In this document: positions 1 through 14,081 of the stretch, piece by piece
Layout: each line of letters opens with the position of its first letter
Numbering within the stretch: the stretch's first letter is position 1
DNA from: Thozetella sp. PMI_491
Taxonomy: Eukaryota > Ascomycota > Sordariomycetes > Chaetosphaeriales > Chaetosphaeriaceae
Length of the DNA: 64,000 nt
Assembly (NCBI GenBank): GCA_021432635.1
Contig: MU270015.1
Coordinates: forward strand, 2,331,757 to 2,395,756
Reading direction: 5' to 3'
The notes under the pieces: model-generated
Database searches by the model: none
The model's input: only the letters and a program-made list of their open reading frames with translations
What the model was told of the DNA's origin: nothing
Position numbers and translations under genes: made by a program

Positions 1-2930
1 TACGTCTATAATCTCCCAGAGTATATTAAGGTAGGCAGGCCATAAGATAATAGGGATAGCTGCTGCTTAGTTGGTATTTATAAGGGTTATAAGCTTGCCC
101 TAACTGTGTAGCAACAGGTTGTTAAGGTTTTAGCTGATATATTAAAAGTAGAGGATCAGCTAGGTATACATGCTCTTAGTGATCTGTGAAAGCTTTTTAT
201 TAGGGATAGAGAGTAGGAGGGTAGGGTGCTGCTAAAAAAAGTAGTGGAAGAGTAATATATTAAGCTTAGCGAGGCAAGCAGGCAGCACGCTTAGGGCGAG
301 GAACTAGGCATATATATTGCCGAAATAGGTAAAGTAGGGGAGTATAGTAATGTTGTAAGAGGCAACAGCAGGGTCCTAAAGCTTATAGAATAAGTCGTTT
401 ATAGTCTTAATAGCTTTCTAGTTAGATATAGCTATAGTAATATACTAGCTTATAAGCTTAGTAGCTTCCTTAAGGCCTGCAAGGGTGAACTTAACCGTGT
501 CCTTGATAGTATGCTCTGGATGGGCCTGGACAAGGGCCTAGCGGTACTGATTAGCAAGAGTAGGGAGTAGCTTAGACGTGGCGTTAGCATAGAATGCGTG
601 GAGAAGCAGGTTGACGATGGCCTTGATAAGGATCTAGATATACTCTTAGCTTTAGCCGGGCTTAGTAATAAGGTTAAAGAGCTGCTTAAGGAAGGATTTG
701 CTCTGCTAGTACTAGCGGATAGCACTACAGTAGATCTAAAGGCTTAGGACGGTAATAATGCAGAAGTAGTACTTTTATAAGGTAAACTTGTGCTAGTTAG
801 TAAGGTCTAAGAGGAAGGTAAACCTGTAGCGGTTGTATATCTTAGCCAGGCTAAGCCCTAGCTGCTAGTGCCTAGGCATATACTCTTAAAAGGGGCTGTT
901 AAGTATAGCGGTAAGGTAGGGCGGGCTGTGCTAGGCAAAGTTGCTTAAGTAGTAGGCAAGGATGCTAAAAAGGGAGATAGTGCTTTACGGGGCGAATAGG
1001 TCTTTACTATAATAGGTATAGATATAGTCTATAGCCTATAGTGTCTTGTTAAGGTTTATATAGAGGAAGCTGTTAAAGGTACTAGTAGGTATTATATAAT
1101 AGGCGTCTAGCAATATATTAATAGGGATAGGTATAATAGGTTCTAGCTAGGAAGAGGCACTGCCTAGGAGTGTATATTACTACTACTCCTACGCCTAGAT
1201 ATGCTAGGCAAGTTCTAGGGTGAGGCAGATCTTAAACTATTAGCTTATATTAGACGGGACAGCGTTTTTATAGAGGATATAGTATATATACTGGCAAGAG
1301 GCTATAAGGCTATAGGAGGTATATATTTGGTTAGTAGTAGTGTGGGCTATAGTAGAGATGCCTTTCCAGTCTTTATACCTATAGGCAAGGTTAATAATAC
1401 CTAGGTGTATAAAGAGATAAGTGTTATATATATTAAAGGCTTTTTTAGTAACTATATATAAATAGATATACTATATACTATGCCTATATATCTCTAATAA
1501 GGGGTATAGCTTAAAGGTTAGTGTTATACTATTATAGAGGAGATAGATAAGGTATTTTATAGTGTATATATAGCTTATAAGGGGGGTGTTAAAGGTATTA
1601 TTATTAAGAAGTGCCTTACTAACCCATCTAGCTAGAAGCTTTTAAGTGTTAAGCTAGTAGTATTATTAGGCTAGTATAGTATAGTTATACTAGTGCTGTC
1701 CAGTGCTTAGGTACTCTTTTAGCTAGAACTCAGCCGCTAGGTTAATATATTACCTATAAAAGGAGGCCAGGAGGCTAGGGAGTATAAGATAAGCTTAGGC
1801 TTGCTTTTTAAACCTATTAAGACAGGCAGCTACTAAGTCTGCCTTAAACCCTATCTTAAAGCCTTTTCAGTCGTAGAGGAAGAATGTATGGGCAAAGACA
1901 GCTATACTCTTAGTAGTACTATTATAGTCCTAGTTATAGTTGTGGTTAGGGGAGAGGAGGGGGCCTAGGGTAATAGCAACTGCCTAGATTATAGTAGTGT
2001 TAAAGAGTATGCCTTTAGGCTAGCTATAGGTGCTAGCCTGCCTATACTACTTAGCCTTATAGGCCTTAGATTAGGCAAGTGTATCTTTAAAGGTAGCAGG
2101 GTAGTACTAGGTAAATAAGGAGCTAAGGGAGTGAATAACTAGGTAGATAATAGACTCGAAAAGGGTCTAGTATATCACACTAGACATATAGACTAGGTAT
2201 CTAGTAGATACCCTTTTATTTACTGCTATAAAGGCCTTGGGAAGCAACAGTTAGAACAGCATTGGGAGAAATAGGTAGACCGGGACAGTTTTAACCTAGA
2301 GGAAGACAAGGTAGGGGATTTAGTGTATAGGCATAAGTATACCTATGGCAAAGATGCCTCTATTATTAATAGGTAGTTTATAAGGGAATAAGACTTAAAG
2401 GTAGATAGATTTTAAGAGGAGGCTAGTTAGTAATAGTATAAGTATATACTTAGTAGCGCCTTAAAAGATAGTAAGGTTATAGAAGACTAAGAGATAGCTA
2501 TTAATATCTAGGACGGTTATACTAAGTATAGTAAAGCAAGAATAATTGAGATAAAGATAAACCTAAGCCTTAAAAAGTAGCTTTAAGACTAGGCTGGAAA
2601 AGGTGTGTTAAAGGAAGTTATAGTAAGGGAATAAAGGCTTAGGCACTCCTTTAAGTACTAATAGGATAGGGTGGTTAGTATATTAGAGGCTAACCTTAGC
2701 ACTTTCCTTAATAAGTATCTTCTTATACTAGCTGTTTAGCCAGGAGTTACTAGCCGTCTCTAAGATCGATACGTGTTTTAAATAGGACTTAGAGTAGGAT
2801 TATTTGGCGTTAAGATAGAGGTATAGCAGATAAGTGATAAGTCTAGCTAGTAGGACAAATATAATAGTATAGACAAGGCAGTCCTTAAGGCTTAGAGGCT
2901 CTAAGAGCTAGTCTATAAACATCTATTAGT
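1..2930. other. RIP-degraded repetitive DNA, no intact gene
   Basis: This stretch is rich in TA and TAG/TAA in every frame. Plus-strand readings around 2,300-2,550 still look protein-like but are broken by stop codons where Gln or Trp would be expected, which is how RIP leaves a former transposon ORF. I cannot assign the element family. The minus-strand open frame at 450-725 is Leu/Ser-rich low-complexity translation and I do not regard it as a gene. Confidence 0.6.
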
Positions 2931-3451
2931 TAGGGATAATAGGGCTGTAGAGATTACTATACTAAAAGGTTATATCTAGGAAAGGAGGTGTAGCAGGTTA
3001 TAAAACAGGAATAGTGATAATATTATTATTAAACTAGCTGAACTAATTATAAAAGTTAGATAAAGGAGATAGTAGCTTAGGCTAATCTATAGAGCTTTCT
3101 ATATATAAACTAGCTATAATAAGATTATATAAGGAGGAAGTAAGACTAGATAAGGAAGTTTTAATATCTATCTTACTAGGAAAAGTAGTATGTCTAGTGA
3201 TATAATATAGATGTCTAGTAACTATTTTTATTGTCTCTAATACCTCTAGTATCTCTAATAAATATAATTTATAGACAGAGATAAATAAAGAGCTAGAAAG
3301 ACTTAGTAATACTCTTATAAATAAGTTAAATAAACTATAAATCCTAAGCCCTTATTAGACTCTATCTAGAAAAATAAGTTATAATAATATCAGGTGATTT
3401 AAAATCCCTGGCTTGCCTAGTCCCTGATTCCTATTCCTCTTCCCCTTTATA

Positions 3452-3483
<32 letters not shown>

Positions 3484-4165
3484 CACTCGCTTACACTTCT
3501 TACTAACTACTACTTAAAACACGGGTTATATATTACCTATAGATAAGGCCTAGATTATTAGGGCTATAAAGCAAATTATATTTGTTATAAAAAGAAGAAA
3601 AAGAAGTTATATAGCAATAAAGGAGGAAGGAGAAATAAGGTATTAGAGATAGGAAGAATCTATATAATAAGAACTATAAGGCGATAGATTTTATTTGATA
3701 TGTTGTTCTTTAGATTAGTTTAAAAAAATATAGAGTCTTAGGATATTAATAATCTAAACTATTAGCTAAGCCAATAGTTTAGTCTTATAAGCCTCTTTAT
3801 ATAGGATACTATAGTGATTTCCGCCTGTTAGAAATCCTTTCCTCCTGTAGGAAATCACTATGGTTTCCCCCCGTGAGAGATCACTATAGTTTCTACCTAT
3901 GAGAAATCACTATCATTTCTACCTATAGGAAATCACTATGATTTCCTATGGTAGGAAATCATAATAGTTTCCTACCAGTAGAAATCACTATAGTTTCCAC
4001 CTATGGGAAATCACTATAGTTTCCCACGGTAGGAAATTACTATAGAATATAGAGTCTTGGGATAGGAATAATCCGAACTATTGGCTGAGCCGATAGTTTG
4101 GTGGGTCTTATAAGCCTCTCCACTAAAAAAAAAAAAAAAAAATATTCCTAAACCCTAAACAGATC
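2931..4165 (+). repeat. Dispersed direct repeat, copy A (about 1.2 kb)
   Basis: This block matches 10,262-11,505 base for base over most of its length, in the same orientation. Shared parts include the segment starting GTTAGGGATAATA, the TCCCTGATTCCTATTCC stretch, a (TA)n run near 3,450, the palindromic minisatellite and a terminal poly-A tract before AAACCCTAAA. Differences are almost all C/T or G/A, and copy B is further mutated toward TA. It is probably the end region of a transposable element; no coding capacity remains. Confidence 0.8.
3818..4045. repeat. Palindromic minisatellite inside copy A
   Basis: About eight degenerate copies of a 19-base core close to GGAAATCACTATAGTTTCC occur at roughly 29-base spacing. 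Each core is an imperfect inverted repeat (GGAAA ... TTTCC), separated by linkers such as ACCTATG. A RIP-mutated counterpart lies at about 11,150-11,385 in copy B. The function is unknown; it could be a subterminal transposase-binding array or a hairpin-forming satellite. Confidence 0.75.
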
Positions 4166-7100
4166 AGGGTAGTTAGAATAACTTTACATCCTAACCCTAT
4201 TATTTAACCCTAACTATATCTCTAGTAGCTATATACTTTAAGTTAGGACACTTTTTAACTGTTATACACTTTAAATAATAGGTATAAGTTAAACTTATAT
4301 ATAATATATATCTTTTTCCTTAATATATTCTGTTTAAGATTTCTTTTTTTTTCCTATAGATTATCTTTAATATATCTAGTATATATAATAACCTAATATT
4401 TAGATATAAATAATAATAACTAACTATAAATTATTTTATTAAAATAATATAGTTTTTAAAAAAAGAGTATAATCCTATATCTTTCTTAAAGAATTAAAAA
4501 TATAATTTATTTTCTTCTCTTTTCTTTTTCTTTACTTTTTTTTCTTTTATATATAGTTTTATATAATCTTTATAATCTAATTAATTCTTATTTATATATT
4601 TATTATAATACTTTTCTTATTATTTTTATATAATATATAACTTTATCACTTAAAAAATATAAATTCTAATAAGTTCTTTCCTATCTTTCTTATTTTTAAA
4701 CTTAATTTAATATTATATATCTTTTATAGTATTTAAACTTCTTTTTTAATTAATATAGATAAATTAGACAATAGAACTTATTATAAATAATAAGATTAAA
4801 ACAATAAAATTATAAATATAATTATAAGATAATACCCTTTTATAATTATAAAAATATAAAATACTATCTTATATAAAAGAAAATAAAAACAATACCTACT
4901 CTAACACTACTCTGTCTATATAAAAAAAAATAAACTAGCAAAGCTAATATAATTCCTACCCTCCTTATTACACTAGATAAATAAGCTATTAGAGAAGTAA
5001 AAAGTGGCTTACCAGTAGATTTATATTACTTATATTCTTAATCTACTAGGATATTATAAAAGACATATTTCCTATGTTTATATATATACCTACTTTTAAC
5101 ATCTTAACTAGCAGCCCCTTATATATATATTATTACTCTATTACTAACTTTTATCTACTACTATTATTAACCTTTTCCTACTATATATTATAAAACACCT
5201 ATAGTATAAAGCAATAAGAGTATCCTATAAGTATAGGGAAGATAGTATAGATCTTTTTAGCCTAGGGGGTAAAATATTATTCTATCTCTAACAGTGTTTA
5301 TATACTTAGCTAGTACTCTCCTTAGTTATAGATTTAACCTTGATATATATCTTACTATAAGTATGCCTTTTTTATATAATATATAACCCTTTCCTCCTCC
5401 TACTACAGCTAGAACAGCCTGTATTAGATGTATCTAATCACTAGCTGCTTCTACATCTACACTCTAAACCCTTATATCTCGCCTTTACACCCCTGTATAT
5501 AACACACTAGCTTACTCTACCTAAATATAACTATTTATATAACATATTAGTTTAGCTCTTTCTTATTATTACACACTACTATTAATCTACTGTCTAATAT
5601 CCCATTGCTACACCTAAGTACCGCCTTACACATATTATAGCACGCCTCACCCTCCTTATAGCCTACCTAGTCGTCCCGCCTATCTATTTAACTATTAAAT
5701 AGTATCTACCAGTATATAAGCCTATTAAAAAGATCCTCTAGTCTAAGCAGCCCACTAGCCTCTACCTTACAGTATTTCTACTATTATTACTCCATCTATA
5801 CCACTATCTAAACTACAATAGTTTCACTAGGTCTACTGTCCCGCCTAACTTACTTACTTTACTATATATAGTCACTTATAATAAATACCCTGCTAATATA
5901 AACAACTATATAGATATTAAGCACGTTAATCCTAAGCCCTACTATATTAGTTATAAGAAATAGCTGCTTATCCCTAAAATAGTCCTATAGTATTACCTAT
6001 ATCTATACCTATAGTAGCCCTGCCTTTTTATCTTCTACTATTATATCATAGTAAAAGCTTAAGTAGTTAAATAGCTCTATAAGTAACTTTAATATCTTAA
6101 TAATAATATAGTAGATAATAATCTTAGCTAGTACTAGATACTATATAAGTTTATACTCTAGTAGTACCTATAGATACTTATCTTTACTTATGTCTTTCTT
6201 TTACTCCTTAACTAAATACTAGATATTAGGCTAAGTAGTCTAGCTATAAAACAGATAGATATAATACTAGTCCTAATTAATCTAGTTAAAAAAGAGTACT
6301 TTATCTACTAGTTATAGTATAACTATTAGATATACTATCTATATACTTATATACTTAAGCTATTTTAATACCTAGAGCTTAGGCTAGAATTTCTTTAAGC
6401 CCTTAAGAATTATATAGTATTTATCTACTATAATCTAATCAAGCTACTAGCCATCTTAAAGATACTTAAGATATATTTAAAAGCCTTTACTTATCACTAA
6501 CTCAGGCATAACAAAGACAAGCTACTCAGCAGTATAGTAATTCGCCAATATCTACTAGTTAGTTAGGATCTTATACTTTTAACACTAGTTAAATATATCC
6601 CTAAAAAGCAACACTAGTAGTATAATTATAATTATAACGCCACTAGTTATACAAGCTACTAATAGTAAAAAGTATATACTCTTATCTATATTAATACTTA
6701 TAATAATAATAATTAGTGTCTACCTATATTAAAGCGCCTTAATAATTAGCTCCTATATACTCTAGAACTACAACCTACTACCCTAGAGCTACTCTAAGAT
6801 TATAGGGAGAAAGACACTACATAGTTACTACTAGTATACCTATTACTTCTCTAACACCTAGGTTTTAAAAAGTATTAATACCTTATATTTCTACCTAGAC
6901 ACTAATAGCCTATCCTTATCACTCTAGAACCTAAGCAAGTAGTACTAGTTATATAAGATCGCCTAGTACTACTTTAACATCTACTAGCTACTAAATAAGC
7001 CCTTACTTACTAGCTATCTATAGACCTATACCACAAACTAGCTGCTATACCCAGCCTAAAGATCCTAAAGACTATCATATTCCTCCTTACCCTTAAACCC

Positions 7101-9910
7101 CTTATCTTCTAACTCATACCTACTATTATATCTACTATTATACCCACCCTTATTACCTAGCTCATAAAACTACTCCTAAAGGTACTACTATATAAACATA
7201 ATTACTATATACTACTAGCTACTAATATTAATTATAAATCTAATATACTACTTACTGATCTACTACAACACCTACCATATTTACTTAGCCATCCACACCT
7301 TTCTAGCCACTACTAGTATAACTTTATTAACCTCACTAATACTATTAAGTATATCAGTCTATATAATTAATTAGAGCTGCCTCGCCCTATACACTTAGAC
7401 CTAATATACCTCTTAAAACAGTAGTATAAGCCAGAGATAATAGACAAGTAACTTACTAACCTCTTATAGTAAAAACCTATATATAATCTATAGCTTATTA
7501 GTGTATATATATGCCTTATAAGAGCTAATTATAATTATAACCTACTAACTGTCGATAAAAATATTCTATAGCCCTTTATTACTAGTATTATAATACTATA
7601 ATATTAAGAGATTATTTAACTATACTAACTACCCCTTAGATAAGTAAATATAAAATAAAAGCAGCTTATAAAACTAATTAAATACAATCTTAAAACCCTA
7701 GACAACATATAGGTCAAGCGCTATATCATTACTAGTACCTACAGGCCAGAATTATTACGCCTAAAGTACTATACTATATCCAACCCACTTATAGAGCTAT
7801 ATTAAGCTAGTATAAGGGGCTAGTTATATAATAAATAAGTGCCTAATAATATAGTCACTAGGGTTGTCTAATAAGCTATCCCACAGGATCTTTAACAGCC
7901 TAGCTAATACCTTAGAATTAGAAAAGAAAAACAGATCTTATAGTAAGACGTTATAACACTTATTAATAGCCCTATATATTATTACCTAGAGCTAGGAAAC
8001 CCTAAGCCAGATACCTTTAAAGACTAGTATCTCCCTAGACTAACTAATATACCCCTCGCTAATAAGTATACTTTACTTCTTTATATTATACTATTATAGC
8101 TTAAGAATATACTCTATTAACATTATTAGGATTAGCTTAGCCCTAGCCTTAGCAGCCCCCTTATCTTATAATAAATAGTTCTATATAGTCTAATAAACAA
8201 GTTTAAAGTAGCTATTAATAGTTTCCCCAGCTTCTTCTACTATAAGCCCCTTATCTATATAATATATAATCTATACCTATTATATCTAGTATATATCTTT
8301 TAATACTAATAGCTAGATAACTATAGTAAGTATAAAGAGTTTTAACATAATAATAGTCTTAAGCTTTTATAATCTATCCTTACTAATCATAAGTATAATA
8401 ACAAAGCTAACTAATATATTATTATATTTAGTGTCTTTTAACATATAATAAACAACTAACATAAGAAATATAAGTATATAGCTGTTAAGTATAGTAAAGG
8501 CTTACTTAGCATATAACACCTCTAGGTTACTCTTATACTACTAGAAGATCTCCTTAGTATAATTAGCTGCGTCAAGTATTATATTAAGCATTGTTTTTTA
8601 TATAGTAGAAAGCTAGAATAATAAGTACTTAATTAAGTCTTTAATTATAATATACTACACTATATATACTAGAAACGCTTTTATAATGTCTTAATACTAG
8701 TAGATAGTAGCAGGCCAGTAGTAATATAAAAATAACTAGTTACTACTAGTAGTATATTTCTACTGTATAACTTTAAATAATATACTAAGCCTAATAACAT
8801 CCTATTATACGTTCTAGGTTATCTTAATATAAAGCTATAAGAAAGTAAAAAAGACCTATTAAAATACCTTATTATATTTATAGTCTTTATAATTATCTAT
8901 ATCTAGGGTAGAGAGTGAGAGCGTTAATAATAAAAGTACCTATAGCTTATCTTTATAATTACTAAACACTATAAGATATATAATCGCCCTAATCCTTTTA
9001 ACCTATATATTAGGGCCCTTAAACTTATTTAATGCCTTAATCTACTCTGCCTTAGCCTTCTAGACCTAGAGTATAAGCGCCTTAAAATACTATACTATCT
9101 ATTAAATAGTCTCTACAAGCTCTCCTATATTAAAGACAAACCTATCTTTAGCTATACATTTATAAAGCACCTTAAAGTACTATAGGCTCTTTCTATAGTT
9201 AAAGAGTATCTAGTAAAACACCCCTATATACTAGTAGGGCAGGTCTTTAAAGCTATTAATACCTTTATATAGATACCCTTGCTTAACAGGCTAGTACTTA
9301 TAATCTTATATTAAGTATTAGTAAATCTACTTCTCTATTATAGTAATATATAGATAATCCTTTATATATATATAATAAAAGCTACCCTACTATACTAGAT
9401 AGATATATAAGAGCTTTATAATAATATTAGCGGGTAGAATATATACCTTTAGCTTAGCCTTACTCTTTATAAGATTAAACTATTAGGACTATATAATTAC
9501 AGTTATATATATATCTTTAAGGATATAGTAACTAGAGAGATAATTATTAATCTACCCCTATATAATAGTATAGTAGTATTACTTATAGATAAGTAGCTGT
9601 TAGGCTTTTAAAATATAGAAATATATTATTATAAAGAAGGTATGGAAATTAAGTAATAGTTAAAAGCTATAATACCTAACTCCTGTCTTTAAGTCTAATA
9701 GCTAGTACTTAACACAGTACTTATAAGATCTTCTAATCCTATTATCTCTTAATCTTAATAGTAGTATCAGTTAAAATCTCTTAGGCCCTAGTAAATAGCT
9801 ATATTAAATATTAATATAGTAAGTTAAGAGTAACTAGCTAATAGGAAAAAGACCTTACTCTTTAACCTTAGTCTTTTACTAGCCTTATCAAGCAATAAAT
9901 ATTAGCTGAA
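4166..9910. other. RIP-degraded transposable-element sequence, no gene
   Basis: Extremely AT-rich at 4,200-5,000, then TA-rich with a C-biased plus strand from 5,000 to 9,900. That bias suggests one or more former element ORFs whose CpA sites have gone to TpA. All six frames are closed by TAG/TAA. I see no intact ORF, tRNA or rRNA. The element type is not identifiable by eye. Confidence 0.55.
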
Positions 9911-9914
9911 TAGT

Positions 9915-10225
9915 AGATCCTTAGACTCTAGACAGGCGGATAATATAGATTAGCTATAGTAACTAATAGCTTAGACATATAATACTTAGGCTAGAAACAC
10001 TAATTCAAGCTAGCGCTAATATATTAATGTAAAGCATGTTATACACGATAGATATAAGAAAAAGAAAGCGAGATTTGAACTCACTAGGTCTACTTGTATT
10101 ATATACTCTATTTATAGCTCTATATAAGTATAGGAACCTACCTTTCCTAGAAAAGACATAGCCCTTAAAATCGAAAAGATATAGCCCCCTATAGAAAATA
10201 TGGAGACGTTTTTTTCACACTAAAG
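9915..10225. repeat. Dispersed repeat R1, copy 1 (element terminus)
   Basis: This matches 27,740-27,995 in the same orientation. Shared landmarks are a TACTTAGGCTAGAAACACTA-like segment, ATATAAGAAAAAGAAAG, and the distal GGAGACGTTTTTTTCAC. On the minus strand at 10,066-10,085 there is a tRNA-like T-arm (GTGAG stem, TTCAAAT loop, CTCGC stem) followed by a T-rich tract. This suggests either a tRNA-derived short element or a primer-binding region. The family is not assigned. Confidence 0.6.
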
Positions 10226-10261
10226 AAAAAGAGTTAGCCTCCTTATGTCTTTTAATATAAT

Positions 10262-10784
10262 AGTTAGGGATAATAAAGCTATAGAGATTATTATATTAAA
10301 GGGTTATATCTAGGAAAAAAGGTATAGTAGGTTATAAAGTAGAGATAGTGATAATATTATTATTAAACTAGTCAAACTAGTTATAAAAGTTAGATAAAAG
10401 AGATAATAGCTTAAACTAATCTATAAAGCTTTTTATATATAAGCTAGCTATAATAAGATTATATAAAGAAGAAGTAAGACTAGATAAGAAAGTTTTAATA
10501 ATACTTATCTTATCTAGTAAAAATAATATATCTAGTAATATAATATAGATATCTAATAACTATCTCTATTATCTTTAATACCTTTAATATCTCTAGTAAA
10601 TATAACCTATAGATAGAGATAAATAAAAGACTAAAAAGGCTTAGTAATATCCTTATAAGTAAGTTAAATAAACTATAAATCCTAAGCCCTTATTAGACTC
10701 TATCTAGAAAAATAAATCGTAATAATATTAGGTGATTTAAAATCCCTGGCTTGTTTAGTCCCTGATTCCTATTCCTCTTCCCCT

Positions 10785-10821
<37 letters not shown>

Positions 10822-11505
10822 CTTACTTATACTTCTTATTAACTATTGTTTAAAATATAGGATATATATTACCTATAAATAAGGCTTAGATTATTAAAGC
10901 TGTAGAGTAGACTATATTTATTATAAAAAGAAGAAAAGAAAGTTATATAATAATAAAAGAGGAAGGAGAAATAAAGTATTAGGGATAGGAAGAATTTATA
11001 TAGTAAGAACTATAAGGTGATAGATTTTATTTAACATGTTATTCTTTAGATTAGTTTAAAAAAATATAAAGTCTTAGGATATTAATAATTTAAACTATTA
11101 GCTAAGCTAATAGTTTAGTCTTATAAGCCTTTTTATATAGGATATTATAGTAATTTCTACCTATTAGAAATCCTTTCCTCTTATAGGAAATCACTATAAT
11201 TTCCCCTTATAAGAGATTACTATAGTTTTTACCTATAAGAAATCACTATTATTTCTACCTATAGAAAATCACTATAATTTCTTATAGTAAGAAATTATAA
11301 TAGTTTCCTACTAGTAGAAATTACTATAGTTTCCACCTATAAGAAATTACTATAGTTTCTTATAGTAGGAAATTACTATAAAATATAAAGTCTTAAAATA
11401 GGAATAATTTAAACTATTAGCTAAGCTAATAGTTTAGTGGGTCTTATAAGCCTCTCTACTAAAAAAAAAAAAAAAAAAAAAAAATTCCCAAACCCTAAAT
11501 AAATT
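10262..11505 (+). repeat. Dispersed direct repeat, copy B (about 1.2 kb)
   Basis: Second copy of the 2,931-4,165 block, same orientation. It keeps the same order of landmarks ((TA)n, AT-rich spacer, palindromic minisatellite, poly-A near 11,461-11,484) but carries more C-to-T and G-to-A changes. That asymmetry fits independent RIP histories for the two copies. Confidence 0.8.
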
Positions 11506-11939
11506 AGGGTAGTTAAAATATATATATATTTATATTAAAGGCTTTTAAAAAATAGATTTATCCTTATATAAAAGAAGGTCTATATAAAAGATAGTTTATA
11601 TAAAGGCTTAATCTCTTTTAAAATCCTTAAGTTTAATAAGATATAAAGCTTTATAAAAACTTAGGGGAGATATATAACTAGGCTAGATTTTTAATTAAGT
11701 CTTTTCCTAGCTTTATTAACTATAAGTAAAATACTAAAGATTTTAAAAAACCTAGGTATAATATAAGAATTAAATATAATAACCCCTCTTCCTAGCCTTA
11801 TTAAAAGCAAGGCTAGGCCTTTAATTTTAATACTATAGCTTATATTATTATACTAGGTTACTAAGTAAGAGTAGATGTATTTATTATAAGACTTAACTAT
11901 CTTTTACCTTATATTTAACAGGCTAGGTAATTAATACCT

Positions 11940-13100
11940 AGTTAGCTTATTATAGCTTAGATAACTTATTATAGCCTAAATAACTCGTTATAGCCTAGTT
12001 ATAAAATTATAAGCTATTCTAATAATTATCTCCTTTATATATAGATACTATTCTTATATAAATATCCTCTTTTTCCCCTCTGCCCTATTAATTATCTAAT
12101 AGCTATTAGTATAAAATTATTAGTAATATACTTATTATAGCCTAGTTAGCCTATTATAACTTAATTAGCTCGTTATAGCCTAGTTAGCTTATTATAGCCT
12201 AAATAACTTATTATAGCTTAAATAGCTTATTATAGCCTAGATAACTTATTATAGCTTAATTAGTTTACTATAGCCTAGTTAGCTTACTATAGCCTAGTTA
12301 GCTTATTATAGCTTAATTAGCTCACTATAGCTTAAATAGCTTATTATAGCCCTAATTAACTTATTATAACCTAGTTGACTTATTATGGCTTAATTAGCTT
12401 ATTATAGCCTAATTAGCTTACTATAACTTAGTTAGCTTATTATAGTAGGGATAGCTTATTATAGCCTAGTTGGCTTATTATAGCCTAGATAGCTTATTAT
12501 AGCCTAAATAGCTTATTATAGCCTAAATAACTTATTATAGCCTAGATAATTTACTATAACCTAGCTATAAAATCACTAGCTATTCTAATAACTATTAATA
12601 CCCTCTATATATAAATACTATCCCTATATAAATGTCTTCTTTTCCCCTTTGCCCTATTAATTATCTAATAGCTATTTATATAAAATCACTAGCTATATAC
12701 TTACTATAGCCTAGTTAGTATATTATAGCTTAAATAGCTTACTATAGCTTAATTAAGTTATTATAACCTAATTAGCTTATTATAGCTTAGTTAGCTTACT
12801 ATAGCCTAGCTATAGAATCACTAGTTATTCTAATAACTACCCCCTCTATATATAAATACTATCCTTATATAAATATCCTCTTTTCCCCTCTGCCCTACTA
12901 ATTATCTAACAGCTACTTATATAAAATCACTAGCTATATACTTACTATAGCCTAATTAGCATATTATAGCCTAGATAGCTTACTATAGCCTAATTAGCTC
13001 GTTATAGCTTAGTTAGCTCACCATAGTCTAATTAGCTTACTATAGCCTAATTAGTACACTATAGCTTAAATAACTTATTATAGCTTAGTTAGCTTACTTT
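11940..13100. repeat. 19-bp minisatellite with higher-order blocks
   Basis: Dozens of tandem degenerate copies of a 19-base unit close to GCTTATTATAGCCTAGTTA run through this region. They are interrupted by three copies of a longer block (about 12,000-12,155, 12,550-12,720 and 12,800-12,960) containing CTCTTTTCCCC, TCTGCCCTA and ATTATCTAA(T/C)AGCTA. This is a higher-order repeat of a short satellite plus a spacer. No coding potential. Confidence 0.85.
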
Positions 13101-14081
13101 TAAAAAAAAGGTATAGATAGAAAATATTTATATATAAGTAACTTTTTACTTTAAGAACCCTAAGTTTAACATAATATAAAGCTTTATACAAACTTAAGGG
13201 AGGCGTATAATAAAGCTAGATTTTTAGTATATTATCTAGCCCTATTTTTACAGGTAAAATATATATAGCTAGTATAAGTAGCTATAAAAGCCTTTTATAC
13301 TCTGCTAATACAATATAGATTTAAACACAGCCCCTCTTCCTACTTTACAGCAAGCCCTTAATTCTAACATAGTATAACTACACTAAGTCACCAAGTAAAA
13401 AACAATCTTAATTTTTACTTCCCTTATCTTATTTATAATTACTTCTCCTAGCCTAGAAATTATATAAACCCTAGTTATCAGCTATAGGAAATTAGCTCTA
13501 GTATAATTAATTGTCAAGCAAGCCCTACTTATACAGGCCTTAATAAGGTGAAGTAACTCTAGGATTTCTCTTGTATAGATTTAAATCTAGAAAATTCTTA
13601 AAAGCTTAGAATTTAATATTTAAGCTTATTTTTATCCTTTTTATCTCCTATATTTTTTAAGGGTGTTTTTTAAATATAAAGTCTATAAGCTCTACCCCCC
13701 TTTTTTCTACAAGCTCTACCCCCTGTTTTTATAGATTTTAACGTCGCACAGGCCAATTTTCTACGAGCTCTACTACAGCTCATTGGGAAATTACTAATAG
13801 GGGTAGATAAATGCTTGCCCCCTACTGTAGTATTATTCTGCTTACTTGTTCTATGAGGGGTAGATAACTGCTGATGTGTGGCTGAGCTGCAATCTCTCGG
13901 AAATGCGATGTGAAAGTTGCACTTTGAGCGATTATTTAAATTGGTTAAAATAAATCTGCAGTTATATTTGGGAAGCTCTGCGACCTAGCCTGGATAACCT
14001 TTTCCAAATCCTTTCCACAGCAAGCTTTTAATCCGCATATACTTCATTACTATATCAGCCAACCAAGGATCTTCTGGAAAG
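13101..14081. other. AT-rich spacer grading into the CorA-like gene promoter
   Basis: From 13,101 to about 13,740 the sequence is RIP-like. From about 13,740 it returns to ordinary base composition, marking the edge of the gene island. No gene is visible. The last 200 bases before 14,082 are the presumed promoter; I see no clear TATA box. Confidence 0.5.

Noticed and set aside
450..725. Minus-strand 91-codon Ser/Leu-rich open frame
   Set aside because: Low-complexity translation of TA/AG-rich degraded repeat; no homology-like features and surrounded by stops.
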